Below, piece after piece: positions 60,282 through 64,000 of a DNA stretch of 64,000 nt. Each line of letters opens with the position of its first letter. Position 1 is the first letter of the stretch. The notes below the pieces were generated by a model. That model saw nothing but the letters and a program-made list of their open reading frames with translations. It made no database searches and was not told the origin of the DNA. Source of the stretch: Mucilaginibacter sp. KACC 22063 (GTDB lineage Bacteria > Bacteroidota > Bacteroidia > Sphingobacteriales > Sphingobacteriaceae); NCBI RefSeq assembly GCF_028736115.1, contig NZ_CP117877.1, positions 4,660,187-4,724,186 of the forward strand, written 5' to 3'. The position numbers and the translations under genes were made by a program.

Positions 60282-60728
60282 ATGACAGGTGTTACAAACG
60301 AAAATGGAGCGTTTGAATTAACGCTCCATTCCACTGCTGATCTTCCGGCTACAGCGCAGCAAATCGTGTCGTTTGCTGACAAGCAACGTATATTTTTATT
60401 TTTTGGCGAAATGGGCGCGGGTAAAACTACGACCATTAAAGCGCTGTGTGCTGCACTTGGTGTTGAAGAAGCAGTTACCAGCCCTACGTTCTCCATTGTG
60501 AACGAATACCGGGGCAAGGGCAATACTGTTTATCATTTCGACTTTTATCGCCTTAAAAGCCAGAGCGAGGCTTTTGATATGGGCTATGAAGAATACTTTT
60601 ACTCAGATGCTTACTGCTTTATTGAGTGGCCCGAAAAAATTGCCGACCTGCTGCCCGAACACTTTCTAAAAGTATCAATTGATACTTTAGGCGAAACATC
60701 GCGTAAAATAATTGCCGAACACATTTAA
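60282..60728 (+). CDS. tsaE: tRNA threonylcarbamoyladenosine biosynthesis ATPase TsaE
   Basis: 148 residues. Walker A FFGEMGAGKTTTIKAL, switch SPTFSIVNEYRG, YHFDFYRLKSQSEAFDMGYEEY, CFIEWPEKI. Works with TsaB and TsaD to make t6A37 in tRNA. Located between porX and ald, 17 bp and 37 bp away. Confidence 0.93.
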   Translation: MTGVTNENGAFELTLHSTADLPATAQQIVSFADKQRIFLFFGEMGAGKTTTIKALCAALGVEEAVTSPTFSIVNEYRGKGNTVYHFDFYRLKSQSEAFDMGYEEYFYSDAYCFIEWPEKIADLLPEHFLKVSIDTLGETSRKIIAEHI

Positions 60729-60765
60729 TTTTTTTAACTTCATCGTCCTATAGGATCAACAGCGC

Positions 60766-61995
60766 ATGAGTTCAGGGTTATACAGTGGGTTTTCTGATGT
60801 TGCCAAACAGGCAATGATGCAAACCCAGGAGTCGATGCTTGAGGTAAAAAGCAAGAAAAATAAATTATACATTGGTATACCTAAAGAAATTACCTTTCAG
60901 GAAAACCGCATTGCTTTAACTCCGCTTTCGGTAGCATTGCTCGTAAATAACGGCCATCATATTATGCTCGAAAGTAATGCTGGCAAAGCAGCTAACTTTC
61001 TGGATAATCACTACAGCGAACAAGGCGCACAAATTGTTTATGACTCCAAAGAAGTATACGAAAACGCCGATATCATTATTAAAGTAGCACCGCCAACGCT
61101 AAAGGAAATCGACATGATGAAACCAGGGCAGATATTGATCTCTACCCTGCAGATTTCAACCATGAAAACCGAATGCCTACAGGCCATGATCAATAAAAAG
61201 ATCACCGCTTTATCGTTTGAACACCTGCGCGACGAGGGCGGGTCATTGACCGTTATCCGTGCTATGAGCGAGATTGTCGGCGCAACATCCATTCTGATAG
61301 CCGCCGAATATTTAAGTAATGTTTTCGATGGCAAGGGCCTTATGCTGGGTGGCATAACAGGGGTTCCTCCCACAGAAATTGTAATACTTGGTGCAGGTAC
61401 CGTTGGCGAATATGCCGCCCGTACCGCTATTTCACTTGGTGCCGAAGTAAAGGTTTTTGATCCTTCTATTTACAAGCTAAGAAGATTACAGAACAACATC
61501 GGCACCCGCATATTCACCTCTGTGGTACAGCCCATTGTATTAGAAAAGGCAATAACTACCTGCGACGTTGCCATCGGTGCCATGCGCGCCGAAGACGGCC
61601 GCAGCCCATGCATCATCACCGAAGAAACGGTGAGCCGCATGAAACCTAATTCGGTGATCATCGATGTAAGCATTGACCAGGGCGGCTGCTTTGAAACCTC
61701 AGAAGTTACTAATCATACCAATCCTGTATTCCGCAAGTATGACGTGATACACTACTGCGTACCCAATATTGCTTCGCGCGTGGCGCGTACGGCTACTTAT
61801 GCCCTTACCAATATTTTCACACCTATTCTGCTGGACATCGGTGAACAAGGTGGCCTTAAGAACGTAATCTGGCAAAAGCAGGGTGTACGCAATGCGGTTT
61901 ATATTTACCAGGGACACTTAACCAATAAGCACATCGGCGACCGGTTTAACGTACCCAGTAAAGACCTGGATCTGCTGATTGTTTCTAACAGATAA
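60766..61995 (+). CDS. ald: Alanine dehydrogenase
   Basis: 409 residues. About 30-residue N-terminal extension before the usual start (YIGIPKEITFQENRIALTP). Ala-DH/PNT motifs: EHLRDEGGSLTVIRAMSEI, GVPPTEIVILGAGTVGEYAA (NAD loop), VIIDVSIDQGGCFETS, HYCVPNIASRVARTATYAL. It interconverts pyruvate and L-alanine with NADH. Longer than the usual ~370 residues because of the N-terminal addition, common in Bacteroidetes members. Confidence 0.88.
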   Translation: MSSGLYSGFSDVAKQAMMQTQESMLEVKSKKNKLYIGIPKEITFQENRIALTPLSVALLVNNGHHIMLESNAGKAANFLDNHYSEQGAQIVYDSKEVYENADIIIKVAPPTLKEIDMMKPGQILISTLQISTMKTECLQAMINKKITALSFEHLRDEGGSLTVIRAMSEIVGATSILIAAEYLSNVFDGKGLMLGGITGVPPTEIVILGAGTVGEYAARTAISLGAEVKVFDPSIYKLRRLQNNIGTRIFTSVVQPIVLEKAITTCDVAIGAMRAEDGRSPCIITEETVSRMKPNSVIIDVSIDQGGCFETSEVTNHTNPVFRKYDVIHYCVPNIASRVARTATYALTNIFTPILLDIGEQGGLKNVIWQKQGVRNAVYIYQGHLTNKHIGDRFNVPSKDLDLLIVSNR

Positions 61996-62046
61996 TTTAA
62001 ACTATAATATATAACGCACCAACTTTACTTATTCCCCTAACCATTC

Positions 62047-64000
62047 ATGATTTCCCATTTCAAATTGAAGCTAACAGCGGCATTGCTGTTAGGCTGCAAC
62101 GTCACGTTTGCACAAACTGACCTTCAAAAAGCCTGGAAAGCCTTTTTTAACAATCACAACACAGAAGCTACAACCCTTTTTAATACTGCTGCAAAGCAAA
62201 AGGAAAGTACTGCTGAAGCCCTTTTAGGCCTTAGTCTGGTAAGCCAGATGAATGGTACGTCAGCGCAATCATTCGATTACTTTACAAAGTTTATCGCACA
62301 AAGTGACAATCCGCAACCCTATATCTACGCCTTGTGGATGACGCCCTCTATTAATGAAAACTACAACAAGAAAACGCCTCAGCAACTTGCCTTTATAAAA
62401 ACGATAGCCGATAACAAGACCTATGATGGCACCCTTGCTGCAATGGCAAGCCAGATCATTGGAAAGCATTACGAAGCAGCCCGGCAATTAGATAAAGCAG
62501 ACCCGGAATATAACCGCATTGGCGCCGTTGATGACTGGCAAATTACAGGCGAGTTTGAAAATATCTCTACCAGCGGCTTTGATAAAAATTATGCTGATGT
62601 ATTGAATCATCCCGAAGCAGAGGCACAATTTATCTCAAAGCTTGGTGCAAAAATTGGCTGGCACACCGTACAGGTACGCCGCCATGATCACTGGATAGAT
62701 TATGAATATTATAATGATTCTGAAAACTCTATTGAGTTTGCCCAAAGTTTCGTTAATGCCCCTGAGGATATAAATGCACAGCTACGCATCGGCGTTTCCG
62801 GTTCGGTAAAAGTTTGGGTTAATGACGCACTGATTTTATCTGAAGCAGAAGAGCGCAATAATGATCTTGACACTTACATTCAGCCCATTAAGCTTAACAA
62901 AGGATACAACCGCATATTAGTGCAGATTGGGGAAAGCTATTGCAACTCATCTAATTTTATGGTGCGTATTACCGATGATAACGGCCATGCATTATCAAAC
63001 TTAACCTACGCCGCCGAAGCAAAGCCCTATTCAAAAGCAGGCGCTTACACTTTAACTGCAATTGAGCCTTTGGGTATAAAATATTTTAACAATAAGCTTA
63101 AGCAAAATGCAGATGATGATTTTTCAAAGATTTTGTTAGCCAATGCTTATTTACGTGCCGAGCGTGATTTTGAAGCCCGCCGGTTGCTTGATGATTTACA
63201 TCTTAAATATCCTCAAAGCACCTATATCAATTTATTACTGCTTCAGCTTTTTAATCGGGAAAATAACCGCACCGGAGCAGAAACAATAAAAGAAACCATC
63301 AAAAATGCAGATCCTGAAAGTTCCAGCGCCCTTGTTTATAAATATGCAGATTATGTGCAGCAAAAAAATTATGACAAAGCTGCCGATGTAGTAAAGGATC
63401 TCGAAAGGCTGCATCCTGAGCAGGCAGAGATCATTATGCAAGCTAAAATTGGGGTTGCCGGTTATCAAAAACAGCAGGACGAGTTAGTAAAGCTGGGCGA
63501 GCAGGCTTATATTAATTTCCCGGACAACCGTGATGTTGTGAATTTAAAGTATGCCATAGAAAAAGAACTACATAAAAATGCATCATCAGCTTTAGCCGTA
63601 TTGAAAAAATATGTCGACAATAATAATGATTACGGCATGGCTAAAACGCTGTCGCAGGCATATTTTACTGCGGGCGATGCCAACATGGGGTATAAAGTAA
63701 TTCAGGAACAATTAAATGCAAAACCTTATGCTACCGGTATATACTCTTACCTGGGTAACCAGTATTATAATCAGCAAAAATATGACAAAGCAGAAGAAAG
63801 CTATTTAAAGAGCATCAGCATAGCGCCAACCATTAGTTCGTATTAGGCTTCTTTGGGTAAGATCAACGAGATGACAAACCATAAGGACAAGGCTAAAAAC
63901 TATTATGAAAAAGGCATTGAATTAAATCCGAACGATTACGAGTCAATTAATGCCCTGCGTAAACTGGAAAATAAAAAAGATGTTTTCTCATACTTTACAG
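62047..64000 (+). pseudogene. TPR protein (probably TPR-DUF3857) with in-frame TAG; runs off window
   Basis: Signal peptide LKLTAALLLGCNVTFAQ, then TPR and an internal beta domain (GEFENISTSGFDKNY, QLRIGVSGSVKVWVNDALIL). The frame meets TAG at 63844 (SIAPTISSY-stop) but continues in the same frame with good TPR (ASLGKINEM, AKNYYEKGIELNPNDYESIN) and LRKLENKKDVFSYFT, the linker before DUF3857 in similar proteins. TAG for TGG (Trp) is the simplest cause. Either a recent nonsense mutation or a sequence error. C-terminus beyond window. Confidence 0.75.

Noticed and set aside
63844..63846. TAG read as a recoded amino acid (for example pyrrolysine)
   Set aside because: No recoding machinery is seen, many other genes here end normally on TAG (e.g. 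metH), and Trp TGG to TAG is simpler.
1..64000. Prophage, integrative element or plasmid segment
   Set aside because: No integrase, relaxase, replication initiator, phage structural gene or tRNA attachment site was found; the gene content is core metabolism.

Overview
The window reads as a chromosomal segment of a Bacteroidetes bacterium, most likely Sphingobacteriaceae (Mucilaginibacter/Pedobacter-like). Grounds: promoters of the TAnnTTTG -7 type, little Shine-Dalgarno signal, a gliding/type IX secretion gene (gldD) and the type IX regulator porX, DUF3857, DUF1800/DUF1501 and ThuA families, a fused lpxC-fabZ, and a Pedobacter-like EF-P. The placement is inferred from gene content; no rRNA or tRNA gene was seen. 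No prophage, integrase, IS transposase or CRISPR array was found.

Layout. 1-5188: C-terminus of a PIG-L/LmbE deacetylase, a small membrane protein, DUF2911 protein, outer-membrane barrel, CsbD-like protein and a CtpA/S41 protease. 5189-5668 is non-coding and holds a degenerate MITE-like element. 5669-8529 (minus): small Cys/Lys-rich secreted protein, then CPBP protease-DUF2007-cdsA-psd, a phospholipid operon. 8574-12417: dusB, apaG, then gldD, aroE and a ComA-like phosphosulfolactate synthase on the minus strand. 12547-13370: an AT-rich DUF3800 gene facing a candidate structured small RNA. 13477-26096: TPR protein, ALDH7, S8 protease, YugP-type protease, MBL hydrolase, LolC/E permease, rbfA, M23 peptidase, TonB-domain protein and the DUF1501/DUF1800 pair. 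26278-36472: two DUF3857/transglutaminase paralogues, a frameshifted aat, a second S41 protease, murQ, a Bax-inhibitor-like protein and a ThuA protein. 36558-41898: methionine/one-carbon block (SAM-I riboswitch, metH, four-helix-bundle gene, metF). 41903-47792: HAD hydrolase and the thrABC operon with a leader-peptide attenuator. 47905-58569: rsgA, fau, a lone MNT nucleotidyltransferase, efp, M16 peptidase, ABC ATPase, and lpxD-lpxC/fabZ-lpxA (lipid A). 58714-64000: porX, tsaE, ald and a TPR protein cut by an in-frame TAG.

The most unusual signal is intergenic. Six long imperfect hairpins lie between co-oriented genes, and their arms are built from tandem 7-bp units that start with G. The unit differs from locus to locus (GTTACGA, GTCCATA, GTATCAA, GAAACAA, GTTTAAA, or a mixed GTTNNCA type), but arm design, inverted symmetry and tight packing against stop or start codons recur. 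One of them, between metH and metF, encloses a four-helix-bundle (S23-like) gene, giving the architecture of a 23S rRNA intervening sequence outside rRNA. Other points of note are a candidate ~90-nt RNA with its own promoter and terminator beside DUF3800, a complete Thr/Ile attenuator upstream of thrA, a 1-nt frameshift in aat, a nonsense codon in the terminal TPR gene, and an EF-P whose tip lysine is replaced by asparagine.
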